Source: Baylisascaris procyonis | Lineage: Eukaryota; Nematoda; Chromadorea; Rhabditida; Ascarididae | Assembly (NCBI GenBank): GCA_037389465.1 | Contig: JAZARR010000213.1 | Coordinates: forward strand, 4,012,501-4,076,500 | Length of the DNA: 64,000 bases | Direction of reading: 5' to 3' | Shown here: positions 12,101 to 23,433 of the stretch, piece after piece | Layout: the number at the start of each line of letters is the position of its first letter | Numbering within the stretch: position 1 is the first letter of the stretch | Notes under the pieces: generated by a model | Told to the model about the DNA's origin: nothing | Databases searched by the model: none | The model's input: the letters and a program-made list of their open reading frames with translations, nothing else | Position numbers and translations under genes: made by a program

Positions 12101-13865
12101 TCCCCTGTATTAGGGCTCATCACTACGTACTGCAGTTTAATCCTTTCTCGCTTATTCGACTTCGCTCACAATGTGTCCCATTCCAACCAGCTAAACGTAT
12201 CATCGAATGATCTTCTACGTATGAGGTGGCTGGGAAGATGTGAGGAAGAAGAGGAGAGGTGACTATCACGCTAATATATAATGGTGATGCATTCTCATGG
12301 AAGATATTTACCACACGTAATGGAAATACCTTCCTGGTCGCTACGATTTTCTTTTGAGGACATCAGACATCTCCGGCAATGATTTTCAGGATTTTAGGTA
12401 GCAGGAAGTTTACCAAGTTTAATTTCGATCCGAAAGAGGCGAAAAAAATTTAACTGAGCTTAAAGCATGAACTGCTTCATAAATATTGGAACCTAAAATT
12501 TTCAAAACAGTATTGGGAAATTTTGGGATATTATCAATATCATTAGAACAATATATCAGCATCGATGAATAAGTAACATTATAATAACATTAAACGCACT
12601 CTTTAATATAGCCGCATAGTTTTCTATTACTTTCATTCGAAGTTCGATTTCCTCAATTCCTCGAAAGTAACACCATACAGCTTTACAATATTAAAGCCCG
12701 GTGAATTCTAATGCAACATTCAATTAAACTTTGACTTAATGGTCATTGGTCAATGGTTCGTTTTGGACCCAATATCAAGTCATTGTGGCGAAAGCAAAAC
12801 CCTTTCTAGCGCTAATTTTTCTTAGTGAGTTGAGTAATCTGTTGAATAATTTAAAAGAAGGACACGAACTAGAAAATGCAAGTGCAGAAAGATGCATCGC
12901 AAACAACGGTGGCTGTTAACATAAATGGTAAATGAATAATGTTTAGGAATCACATGGGAAGAGAAGGAAATTCCCTTAGGAACCAAAATTTTAGCTCATT
13001 TTTCCCTATGGAAGTTTGAATAACGTAGATAAAGCGTCATTACAAACAAGCACTTTGCAAGTATTGATAAGCTTTTAACGTTATCAGAAAGGCGACCAGC
13101 TGACAGTTTTAGAATGGACATAACAAGGGCCTTTGTAACGATTAAGAACAACAAAATTTATTGCACGACACAGAGCACAATATCGCTGCTATGATCATGA
13201 AGAAAACGATGAGCTGAAGATGTGCTCCGAGATGTGCCCATAAGGTGTGATTTGATCTACGTCCGTTAAAAGAATGCGTCTATGGCGAGTGAATATAAAC
13301 TCCATTGCAGCATTCTGTATGTCGGCTATAACCCCTGGCTTCTTCACAAGTTTGTTGAGCATCGCACCCTCATATACGGGCACAATTTCATCATGCTCGA
13401 TGGTATTCGGCACACTCGCCAATATTGCTGCCCCGAATATTATCGGTGGTTTCATTTTTAAAACGGTTCGTTGTTCATTTTTGCAATTTTTTCTTGCTGA
13501 ATGAGTGTCCTTCTTAAACAGCTCAATAAATAATCTCCGAAATTTCAGGGTGCACCTGAAGAGTGGTCGATAACATTTTACCTTACTGCCGGCATATGTG
13601 CATTTACTGGATGCATCTTTACGATTTTCGCTTCAGGTACTTCTTTGAGAAATTTCACCTACATTTATGACTGTACACATTATAAATATATGTTGTAAAA
13701 TTATGTTTATTTCACTGATAGAAGTTAATTTCTGTGTAATATATCAACAAATAGATCAAATGAGTGTTGAATTAAATGTCGACATAAATTGCAGGGGAAG
13801 AACAACAATGGGCGAAGCAAGTTGTCGTACCAGTCGAAATCGAGAAGCGAGTAAATAGCAGCTAA
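5984..13865 (+). CDS. SLC17-family anion transporter (sialin/Na-phosphate cotransporter-like), 11 exons, complete
   Basis: Exons 5984-6101, 6659-6816, 7370-7600, 8587-8770, 9237-9370, 10267-10419, 10933-11065, 11749-11841, 13311-13465, 13549-13636 and 13795-13865 join in frame at every junction with GT-AG introns to give 505 residues, a normal SLC17 length. Seen: MRTNL at the end of TM1; a luminal loop with two N-glycosylation sequons (NIS, NST); the MFS motif GYLADRYGPK at about 121-130; GLGEGF then GLWFPPMERS at about 181-190; TSGNQ; a second-half GMLSDRLKK motif; and the C-terminal GEEQQWA signature after TM12. Twelve hydrophobic segments are apparent. The family carries sialic acid, glutamate, urate or phosphate, driven by H+ or Na+, at lysosomal, vesicular or plasma membranes. 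Substrate cannot be assigned from this sequence. Start chosen as the first ATG, nine bases after a possible trans-splice acceptor. No lesions seen. Family certain; subfamily not. Confidence 0.94.
6659..6816 (+). CDS. SLC17 exon 2: end of TM1 and luminal loop
   Basis: Follows a CAG acceptor and continues the frame (phase 1 in, phase 0 out). It encodes MAMVCMVNATA, the family continuation of TM1, then a hydrophilic loop with NIS and NST glycosylation sequons. The donor GTTGGC after AAT is weak, but frame joins exactly to exon 3. Confidence 0.82.
7370..7600 (+). CDS. SLC17 exon 3: TM2-TM4 region with MFS motif A
   Basis: 77 codons between a TTTAG acceptor and a GTAGAG donor. Contains WSPGMQSALYSATFYGG and GYLADRYGPK (MFS loop 2-3 motif), then two hydrophobic spans ending in ARVIMGLGE, the conserved start of TM4. 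Confidence 0.93.
8587..8770 (+). CDS. SLC17 exon 4: TM4-TM6 start, FPPMERS signature
   Basis: Begins GFMVPTMAS after a TTGAAG acceptor and directly continues GLGE of exon 3. Holds the cytosolic GLWFPPMERST and the TSGNQLA motif, two of the most conserved SLC17 stretches. Ends in IFYIFG at a GTACGT donor, phase 1. Confidence 0.93.
9237..9370 (+). CDS. SLC17 exon 5: TM6 and central loop
   Basis: Starts after TTATAG, phase 1, completing TM6 (SLGCLFAAIWMIF) and then the central cytosolic loop with ISDAEKTYL, a position conserved in the family. Donor GTTACC after AAAAAA is weak but the phase fits exon 6. Confidence 0.87.
10267..10419 (+). CDS. SLC17 exon 6: TM7
   Basis: 51 codons, phase 0 both ends, after TTTCAG. 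Encodes KVPWLALLTAPCMIANL (TM7), then SYLPTYFKDALMVDLRS, matching the family segment before TM8. Donor GTTAGT at 10420. Confidence 0.92.
10933..11065 (+). CDS. SLC17 exon 7: TM8 and GMLSDRLKK loop
   Basis: Follows TTTAG. Encodes NGVYTALPFLAQL (TM8) and GMLSDRLKK, the second-half counterpart of the loop 2-3 motif. Ends at a strong GTAAGT donor, phase 1. Confidence 0.93.
11749..11841 (+). CDS. SLC17 exon 8: TM9-TM10
   Basis: Short exon after TTTCAG. Encodes FSFGSAISLICLATFVDC then a hydrophobic TM10 ending LLILCG. Joins exons 7 and 9 in phase 1 at both ends. Donor GTACGA. Confidence 0.9.
13311..13465 (+). CDS. SLC17 exon 9: TM10-TM11
   Basis: Follows TTGCAG after a 1.5-kb intron. Encodes FCMSAITPGFFTSLLSIAP, then the family segment GTLANIAAPNIIGG in TM11. 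Ends FKT at a GTTCGT donor, phase 0. Confidence 0.93.
13549..13636 (+). CDS. SLC17 exon 10: TM12
   Basis: After TTTCAG, encodes GAPEEWSITFYLTAG and the last hydrophobic span. Ends phase 1 at a GTACTT donor. Confidence 0.93.
13795..13865 (+). CDS. SLC17 exon 11: C-terminal tail and stop
   Basis: After TTGCAG, encodes GEEQQWA, the hallmark cytosolic motif just after TM12, then a short charged tail ending VNSS and a TAA at 13863-13865. Confidence 0.93.
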
Positions 13866-14281
13866 ACGAAATTCTATCTATCCTTTCCATCGTTCTCGTT
13901 CAACGAAATCAAGCATTGTTGCAGAAAAGCTTGTCTTTCATCTTCGAAAATTCTTGTTTTCGATGCCACTCCTAAGGCAGTCGACGAAAATAATGTAATT
14001 GTGAGTTCTTGACTTATCCCTTTATTCTTCCAACATCGATTTAATCTTTATATATTTTACTATTTTCCAACTGCCTTAATAGCCTTTGTCGGAGGAGGGG
14101 AATATTTATATTAAAAAAATATGTATTCCAATCATCACTTCTAAGAAAACGAGCTAAGTATGAAATATTTTTTTGTAGAGTCATATCATCGTTCAAACAT
14201 GCACATATAAATTTTAGTGGATGATAAATCATCGCCATTCTCTCATTGCAGCTTTGCCTCCTTTTATTTGAAGATATAAAC

Positions 14282-14287
14282 AATAAA
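14282..14287 (+). terminator. Candidate polyadenylation signal of the SLC17 gene
   Basis: AATAAA about 420 bases downstream of the SLC17 stop. The motif is common in AT-rich DNA, so use is only inferred. Confidence 0.3.
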
Positions 14288-14449
14288 AGTATATTTATGA
14301 GACTTGATAAAATATTCTGTATGTGCGTTATTTAAATAACCTATCATTTGCCAGTTATCATTATTTATTCGCCTGTCCGATCGGTTTGATTCGTTATCTT
14401 GTTACAGAATCGATCCCAGCGATTGAGTTATTGTAAATGCTTTATCTTA

Positions 14450-17400
14450 ATTTTTCTAGGATCTTGAAATGTCCTCAGGGTTGATAAAATTTAACTGGTG
14501 AATTCCGAGCATCTTTTCCCATTTGAAAATCCAGAAGCCAGTGAAAGAAATTCGAAGTACCTGTCCAAGATGTTACGGGATCCTAGAGTCAGTTGAAGAG
14601 AATCGGTCTCAGTAATTCAGAATTTGTTATGAAGCAACCAAGAAACACTGGAATATAGAAAAATCGCAAACCGCACATGACTTTCGAACGATGGTATTTT
14701 CTTTTCAAGGCTGAAATTGTTGAGGTCACGTCATAATGCGACTAATGTAGCGCTTTTTTAGGCTCGAACTGAGCTTCGGAATGCAACCGATACAGAAACC
14801 TCATGTCTCGCTCGAGATGCATTAGTCTGCCAACAGAAGCGTGCTGTAATGTATGTCGACTTGAAGTCACCTAAAAACAACACAATACTTGAGTAGCGCC
14901 TCGTCACTTTGACCTTAAATTACGAAATGCATGCGGGAGCCACATAATGTCTATCCACCGACGCACATCCAACAATTGTCTCATAGCGAAATGGTCTTCG
15001 AGTATTGAGTAGACCTGCGAAGGATCACTTTCCAGCATAATAAGAAATCAGTATTATAGAAGATGCACTGATAAATGAAAATCTAGATTACAGAGGATGA
15101 GAGATATAAGTAAAACAGTTGTGATATCCGTGATGCAAATTATAGTAAGCCTCAAAGTTCGACCGTTGCGGAAATGTTCCGCTGTCAGAAAGTATCCCCA
15201 TAGCAACGACGAAGAAAAACTCAAAATAAAGCTTGTGGCGCACAATTTTTGACGCTGAAACATTCAACGCGACGAGCGAAGTCGTTAGTTTATTATGAGA
15301 GAACAACAGATGCACGTTCTGACAGCAATGGACAGCACTATACTTTTCGATCACATTAGATGGACTTAGCCAGAAGTCGATACTCAATCACTATGAAATG
15401 GACATTTTTAGGATGAACTTTAAATATGAAAGCACATCGCAATTTCCGTCATGTTAGAATCTCTCATTTTCGGAAACCATCTCGTTGCCGATTCGTATTA
15501 CGCAAGATGCAGAACAGTCGCTGAACAAGTTAATTTTGGAAATTGCTCGAACCGACCATATCAGCGTAGATAATTTTAAAACTTTCGGAAAGTTGACTAT
15601 AAACCACATCAAAAAAATTTTCACTAACGAAGATCGACATATGCAATAGTTCAAACTATAGTAAGGTGAAGGAACTAACCAGTTACAATCTAAATTTATT
15701 GTTGCAACCGCATATAAAGTAGCCAATAATTGTATATTTATATGTAAAAATCACATCCAAGGTTTTTGCAAGAAACTTGGAACTGGAAATGGCATAATCA
15801 CTAGTAACGCTACTTATGAATATATTGATATATAATTATTTTTTTATGCGAAAACGCTATCTGTATCCTGGGAGCATTATGAGTAATTGATCGTTGTTCG
15901 ATAATGAAAACATATAAACAAATTTCGTAACATATCTTTGTAAAGCAATATTTGAAATTCGAAGTTGCGCATATCTTTAAAAAGTTTACATACTCATAAT
16001 CATAACCGGTTGTACATTGAAATAAAGCCGGAATTTTGGTGTAAGTTTTTCTGTAATATTAAATTCCTTTACGAAACACCTGCTGCAACATCTCGACACT
16101 GCTGTGAGACTCAAATGGCGACACATAAAAGCGATCCGACCAACGACGGAGATCAAATCTGAAATCGAACTGAACTGAATTACCACATTGATAAGAATTT
16201 CGCATCGAAATCAGATGCATATGCCAAAGAACCGAAGGCGCTATTGACTGTCAGCCATGTGGTTATAATCTAGCCAATATGGTCGTGCTGGCCATACGTC
16301 AGATTCCAGCTTTAAATATTGAATGGATAGGTTGAAAAAGCTCGACATTTGCGCGTGACCAGCAACCAACATCCAGCACTCTTGCATAGAACGACGGCAC
16401 ACCGAATGTCAACCGCGAATGGAGCTCTCGTCTCCATAATAACTCTTGAAAATCATTATTGATTTATTCATTGAAACGTCGAAAAGAGGTTTGAGAACAA
16501 TAAAAGGAAGTTTTATTTTCATCAAATAGTACAAAATATAACATACATCAAAGGAAAGTCAAAACAAGATAAGAACAGATCTTTTTTAGAAGTATTTTTT
16601 CACCAAGCAGTATAAAAGTCAAAACGAAAACAAATCAGCTGCTGATATTTAAAAAAAAAAAGTTAATTCAAATTCAAAGAGCGAAATACTGTGAAGAGGT
16701 ATTAGAAGCATCTCTTGGGATTATATCGCAGCAGCTTCAGCGGAATGCATCCAAGGAACCACGTTAATGAATATGGCAGCCTAAGATATCCAGGCCATCC
16801 TCGACAGAATTTCTTCAAAGTGGTTATATGCATCTATCATATCAATGATAATTATTGTAATCCTTGCGATGCTGTATTTGTACTTCAATTAAACAAAGCT
16901 TTCGAGGAAACCCAAATAGCAGTCATCAATTCGTTAGATACAATTTCAGAACAGATCCAGATCCCCTCATAATCTCGAATCAGAAAGTTTCAAATTCATT
17001 CCAGTCAAATTCTCGGATGAGAGTGTCGCGTAAAGCGAATTACAAGCATTTCAAACGTTTCATGTATCGTCATTGCCTCACAGCGAAAGCGAGCTGTTAG
17101 AAAAACATTTGTGCTTAACATTCCCTTTTCCACCGAATCAAAAGAGATAACTCACAAATGACATTCTTTTTTTCACCACTCCATTGTAATGCGATGTTTC
17201 GTAAAACATCGAATGCTTGATTAAACTAGCACATAAGTGTGTCTTTGAGCCAATCAATTTATTCTACCGCAATCATTACAACCTAATTGATCAATTGCAC
17301 TGCATTTAAGAACACGATACGGATCGGAAGAGATTCCCTTTGTTATGAGATCACGAACAAAAAGTATCCCTTCGCAAGCAAACTCAATGTTGCGTTCTAG

Positions 17401-18630
17401 ACCAGTAACAGTCCGTTGAAGGTTTTCGATCGAAAAGAAGTTTCTTCCGCGCCAAAAAAAACTGAAAGAAAAGCGGAACTGAATTTGAAGTGATAAGCAT
17501 TTGTCAAAATTTCGGTTTCTCCAGCGAACGTTTGATGGCTCGCACAACCATGATCACTGATGACGCCGTATGGAAGCGTTGGCGATCATTCATCGTTTTT
17601 ATGTAAACTGTTATTTTGTTATTTTATCGTTTAGAGTGCTTCATTAGATAGATAATTTTTGCAAAAAGTGATTGCTTCTCTTCTTTATTTTCATATTCGT
17701 AATTTCGTTAGATTTTTACTTATTCCATAATTTCAAGCCGATGATTATTAAGAAAATCATTGAAGGTAGGTAGATTTTTTTTTACTAACCCACGATTGGC
17801 ATCGCCGCTTCTTTTATATGATCACTTGTTGAGATCCCGTGGGAGTGATCAGAAAACATTTAAAGAATGCACTGAAAAAGTGTAACAAGGCTGCTGATGT
17901 CAAAAAAGTCGCTAGCCAAACCTTAAGAATAATCCCCTGGCATTTGGCTTCAAATCACTTTCTGCTCACCATATGTACGCCCAGTAGCATAAACTTTTAA
18001 GCTATTCGAGCCGGAATAAGAAAATCTCTTGAATGTATTTTGTGCCACAATTGAGACCTGTAGATTTTCAAGTGCATTCATCCATTTCGAACAAAGTTAT
18101 AGGCAATTGCAAACACTTAAAAATGACTAAAAACTTGCAAACGCTTTGCACTTGCCTATCTTCCATTTTGCAGCCATTCGGTTTGCAAAAACAAATCATT
18201 TATATGAGATTTGTGCGAGTGACAGGACCGCCTAAACAAGTGTAGAAGCGCGCCAGAACATTTGACGCGGTACGCGCTCGTGCATTTCGATCATTGGACC
18301 AATCGATTTCAAAAATTATAAAGAGAGAATAAAATATGCGCAGCAGTGCCTCTACATTCCAACTTGTCCAGTTGCTTGCAAAAATCTGAAGAAAAAAGAA
18401 ATCTTTTATTGTCACGCAACAAGCGCATGATGAAAGTTCGGCTGACCGAAAACGCATGCAAAATTTTTTTCAGCTTTGAATACCCTTCAGGACTGATAGA
18501 TCAGCTCAACAGATCGTATAGGGGCCTAATTCGACTTCGGAGTTCATCTCCATCATTTGTAGATGGAAATTTGATTCTAACATTTTTATGCAACATTGTT
18601 TTGAAGCGGATCGCAATGATTTAAAAAAAC
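14450..18630 (+). other. Possible decayed mobile element (very uncertain)
   Basis: Short plus-strand frames look protein-like but are broken by stops. One near 14.53 kb has a CPRC pair. One at 14.77-14.90 kb is 40-odd codons long. 15458-15649 is open for 63 codons. 16785-16892 ends in a single hydrophobic span of about 20 residues and a stop. 18.04-18.24 kb has LRPVDFQ, which loosely recalls a motif near the end of some nematode Pao-type integrases. No long terminal repeats, reverse transcriptase or transposase motif was found, so this is only a suspicion. Confidence 0.2.
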
Positions 18631-19638
18631 AACAATAAAAAACCGCCCCCTCACCAAGTTGAAATGGTATAGAAATTGCATAACGGCGTCAAGAAGATGC
18701 CCTACGAAGATAAGAACCAGTTTCGTTAGTAATTAACGAAATCGGCGCTAAAGAGGCACACACTAGAGGTCATTGAAAACGCATCAAGTTTAGTGCCTCG
18801 CTGCAATCATTACATTAATTTACGCACATATGTCAAACATTATATGATGACAGTTTCCGGTGCTCAAAGCGTTTCCAACTTACACATCTTGCGTGAAACA
18901 TTCTCATAAAATTTACCACTCATCGCCTTTATAGATGTTTACATCAATATTGACTTCAATTTTCGATGAATAGAAACAAACTTGGAGTAGTGTGCCGCGA
19001 AACTCACATCATATATGCGTTGACATAACCTTCACCCAGTCAACCATTTTCATGAATTGCCAACGACTACAAAGCATTTGAAATGAAATTTTCATATTTT
19101 TATTCACCCAATAATGCGCATAAATTTTCTTCAGATTTTTTTCTTGCAATTTTCCGCCCCAAAATTGAAATGTTTACGACTCTTCTTAACGTTGAAGAGG
19201 TAACACTCGAAATATGATATAAATACTGTGCACATAATCTCATAACTCTATTTTCAGCAGCTTCCAAACTAAAACTACCACAAATACGGACGAATATGTA
19301 CATACAAAGATGATTGTGCCATAGTGCTATTCGAAAGCGCAAATTTGTGCAGTGCAAATAATAGGAGTGTTTCGTGTCAAAACTTGTATGAGTTTTGCTC
19401 AAATGTAGTGCCGTATTATTGCACATCTTTGGGGCTATTCGTATACATCTTGGCAAATATTTTCGTTTGTAAAGCTTGTTATAGCAGTATCATACATGTC
19501 CAACTTCTTGTATGACAAATGTAATTCAAACTTAAGAGTTCTCAATATCTTTGTGCTTCATGCTAACCTCATGTTAACCTCATTTATCTGCCACGAATGT
19601 CGTCAACAAATTGCTGTCAGCACTAAATTTGCTTCGTT

Positions 19639-19662
19639 TCTTGCCACACGAGTGTGGCAAGA
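19639..19662. repeat. Perfect hairpin, 11-base arms, 2-base loop
   Basis: TCTTGCCACAC, GA, GTGTGGCAAGA. No gene or T-run beside it suggests a role. Confidence 0.9.
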
Positions 19663-22600
19663 CTTCCAAATACACAACTCAAAATAACGCCTATAAATGT
19701 ATTCAGACAATGAAAAATTCACCGAAAAATCATTTCGTCCATCATAAGTTTTTTTGAAAGCCATATTGACCCAGTACCAATTTCACTAATTCATCAACTG
19801 CGTTGAAGTAGTATATGATTATGTGATCAGATTTTTGAAGAAAAAATTCCAACAGTATATGCAGCTGAAAAATTTGTTCAGGCAGGAATTTTCAATTCCA
19901 ACAATGGAATTGGCGATCAACTTCACAAACAGCAAATCACAGAACCCAATTAGGGTCTATTGAGTGCTCTTAGTTAATATATTATTTCTAGGCAATTTCA
20001 TCAATAATTCGTGCAAATTCTTATCATTTTTTATCGCTTTTATCACTTTTAGTTTTTTGTTCCAATTTCCCTTAATAAATGCGTCGTTGCTCGGTCCCGT
20101 ATAACAAGAAAACATTCGTTATATCCTTTGTTGAAGGCATTTAACGAATCGGAACCAATGATTTTTGACAATGCATTTCTTGGAATATTTTAACTTGCTT
20201 TCTTTGTTTATTCAACCACTCAGCCCTATACCAAAAAAGATATTGAAGTTTTTGGGAACTACATATGATTATTTGCTCGGTCTTTCATATTCAATTCTCA
20301 ATGGCAATAACTTCCAAAAGAGCACAGCAAATTTAATGTCTTATTTAGAAACAAGCTCTTAAAGCGCTTTCGGGTCGTTCACCGAATGCGTTTAGCAATT
20401 AAAACAGCCCAATACCGACTTCGTGAATTTGTTAGAGGTTTAGTGGTGCGTAACTTCAGGAAGCTATGTAACATTTCCATAGGAAACCTAAGATTCTTTG
20501 CTTTAGTATCTATTCGACAACCTGCTTTCTATTACATTAATTCTTCTTCCTTCTATTAACTAGTCCCATCATTTTCAATATTGCCGTTTGGATCATTTTG
20601 AAAGGAAATAGGAAAGAAAGAAACAATTTGCAAAAAAAGAATCAGCGTTCACAATAGTTTCATTTGATGTTATCGACTCCTCAAGCGAATTTGTCCTGAA
20701 CAACGCAGAAATGATTAAGTAGAACTCTGGAAATTTTAGGTTTAGCAACTCAAAATAACCGTTATTTCAGAAGAATTCAACATCCAATAAGAGAAACTAT
20801 ATAGACTCATTCTTGAATACCCAAGCGAGCGTAACCATTGAAACTAACCGTTGCATATAGAATAAGATAGAGTAATATTTAGCTAATCAAGCAACAAAAG
20901 TATTCCACATAGATATCTATAAGATTATTGAAATCTGTCGTAAATGCGAAATCCTCTTAGTTGATGAAAGATTCTTTCATTCTAAGTGAATACTTTCAAA
21001 CTTTCAACTGATTTAGCGCATATGAGTTACGTAACGCAATCTTCTTCAATAATTTAATCAAAAGTTGATTGCCTAAAAAATGAAAAACATTTATTAAGGT
21101 TTTATTATTTCAACGAATCACTCAATCATCAAAGTAAACATTAACACATCCATCTCGTTCTATTGAAAATGAAATTCGTTTAACTATTACTGATAGTAAA
21201 TATAATTAATCACTGTAAATGCATATAATTAAAATAACATTCGAGAGTATTTCCAATATCGATTTTGAGAAAAGAAAAGATTTACTGCATTTTCTGATCG
21301 AAATGATTGAATATTTTTCGCATAATTTTCGAGCGCATTTCACAGCATCCGATAAAAAATATTTATCGTTGACGAGATGGAAATTTATGATGCACAATGA
21401 AGCTGTGCCATATTCGAGTTAATTCAATGTTATGAGAGCACAACAGCGTGGCTAGTAGTCTTCGAGAATTATAAATAAATAAAACGGCAATCTAAACAAC
21501 AACAGCGATGAATTCGACAATCAATTTATACAAAACGATTCAATTTTGGTAACACCCGCATGGGAGGACTGTACAACAAAACAAATCAAACAGATGTGCA
21601 GGCAGTGTTGAAGTTTGGGTAACTGAAACGATATGATGAAAAGACCACAGCTGCAGTTCATTCAGGCTTATCCACTTCAACGATAGTTTCATCTTTTTCT
21701 TCTAAACGATCACTTGTCACTTCCTCCTTCCTTCCGCCTCTCATCATCCCTCCGTCATATTGCATTTTCCCCTCCCCATCATTCCTTCTTGTTTCTTCTC
21801 CGTTATCCGTTAATAGACTGCATATCTGTGTACAATCACCGAACCATATGTACATTCAAGAGGCGAATCAAAAGGCAGTCGAAGGCTGGGAGAGAGAGAG
21901 AGTGAGAGACAGGACGATAAAATATCGAAACAAGAAGACGTTGTAATGAGAAAATGCAATGTTTAGTTAAAACGAGAATAGACATCACTCTGAAAGTACG
22001 TTATTTAGCATGCGGAAAAGGGAAGCATCGTGGAAATAACTCGACAAAGGTGTTTTTGTAACGCTGCTCTCATCGGTGCAATCAACATGCAAATCATCCT
22101 TTCGACGTTTTCTGCCTTTAATTAAACAAGACGATACAATCCTTTTTTTAAAACATTTTATTCCATTTATTTCCATCTCGTTTCAAATTTCCTTGGAAGA
22201 AAGAAATATATATATAACGTACTCTTTAAAATTTTGGGTATAGCTACCCGACAGGTAACGTTATTATATTTTTGGCACCCATATTGTAAATATTGTCACC
22301 AAATTCGACGAGAGCAGATGGACGAACACGCAACGGTTGCAATATCCGATCGAATCGAAGAATGTGCGTGGCCATCGAAAGCTTCATCCCAAGCGAGTTC
22401 TTTTCCGTGATAAGCTTGCTACAAACTAACGTACACGTGAGCATAGGTGCTTGCCGTCAGTGAATAGAAGTCGATAGGAGATTTCGAATAGATCGTAGAA
22501 TGTGAAGGGATGAGGAGAGTGGCGTTAGTTTAAAGGCGGCATTTATGCATGCAGCAAACATGTGAGATTGGGTTTAGCACGCTAGATGGAACAAGAAATG

Positions 22601-23105
22601 AGATGCTATTTAATTCAATTTGGCTGACAACTCCTCTGATAATAAAACGAAAACCAAACTCACGTTCGTCGACTGCCCTCTCAGCAGACTCATTAAGCTT
22701 TTTGAACGAACCTTCCGATCGAACTATTTGAAGTCTTAGTGCAAAAAATAAACGAAGAAGCGAAAATTAGAACATACTAGTCCCACACTATGAACACATA
22801 GGTGACACATAAATGGCTTTACAGAGAGAACACTTATGAAGAATGTAATGATGAAGGGATCATCGAGGAAAACACCGCTGACAAAATTATCACTCGATAA
22901 GGGCTGATCGATGTGTTGACCACGAGTCTTTATGGAAAAATGGTGGATGTTCAACCTAATTGAGGCATTTTTGATGATTCGTCGGTCTTCAGTTGAAAGA
23001 TAAGCTATGAGGATGGTGGCTATCATTTAAAAAGAAGGCGTCGATAAGACTTCCAGAAAGCATAATGGTCCGCAAAGACACAATGGCAAAATTACCGCCG
23101 AGCAC

Positions 23106-23152
23106 CTTTGTCGCCACACGGTGGCAAAGCTAGTTCGCGAACAAGTTCGCGA
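23106..23152. repeat. Hairpin plus palindromic GTTCGCGAAC copies in the ADAMTS 3' region
   Basis: CTTT..GCCAC and GTGGC AAAG form a bulged stem at 23106-23129. It is followed by the palindrome GTTCGCGAAC (23133-23142) and a second GTTCGCGA (23145-23152). It lies about 150 bases past the ADAMTS stop, so probably in its 3' UTR. Confidence 0.6.
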
Positions 23153-23299
23153 CCAATGCGTTTTTCGGTAATTGCGAACACACAACGACAGCTGTATAAT
23201 ACTGCAGCACTCACACTTGATGAGTTGCAGAAGTTAAGGCAGTAGCGAGCATTCACAATGGATTTTAGAGCATTCAAACACGGCAAACACTCATAGCCG

Positions 23300-23433
23300 T
23301 TAACATCGCCGTATGCGGCACACTTCTCGCTCGTATTCGTTTCCTCCGCAAGCGCCCGAGCCATAGCACTTGCGGACTCGTTTGCGGATTCCATTTCCGC
23401 ACGTCTCCGAGCATGTCGACCAATAACCCCAAC
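23300..23433 (-). CDS. ADAMTS exon 19: last TSP1 repeat and stop
   Basis: After a TTTTAG acceptor, phase 1 reading gives [29 protein letters not shown] and VCRIRRC then TAA at 23302-23300. With EWDATWG of exon 18 it forms a complete seventh TSP1 repeat. The overlapping frames here are not used. Confidence 0.92.

Larger units (their letters stand above)
13866..23299. other. Intergenic region between convergent 3' ends
   Basis: About 9.4 kb containing both 3' UTRs and no gene I can establish. From 14.4 to 18.6 kb GC is higher and short coding-like frames alternate with stops. From 18.6 kb on it is AT-rich with scattered frames under 120 codons that show no family signature. An AG-repeat lies at 21890-21909 and hairpins at 19639-19662 and 23106-23152. 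Confidence 0.6.

Noticed and set aside
13195..13455. 86-codon minus-strand frame
   Set aside because: Antisense shadow of SLC17 exon 9.
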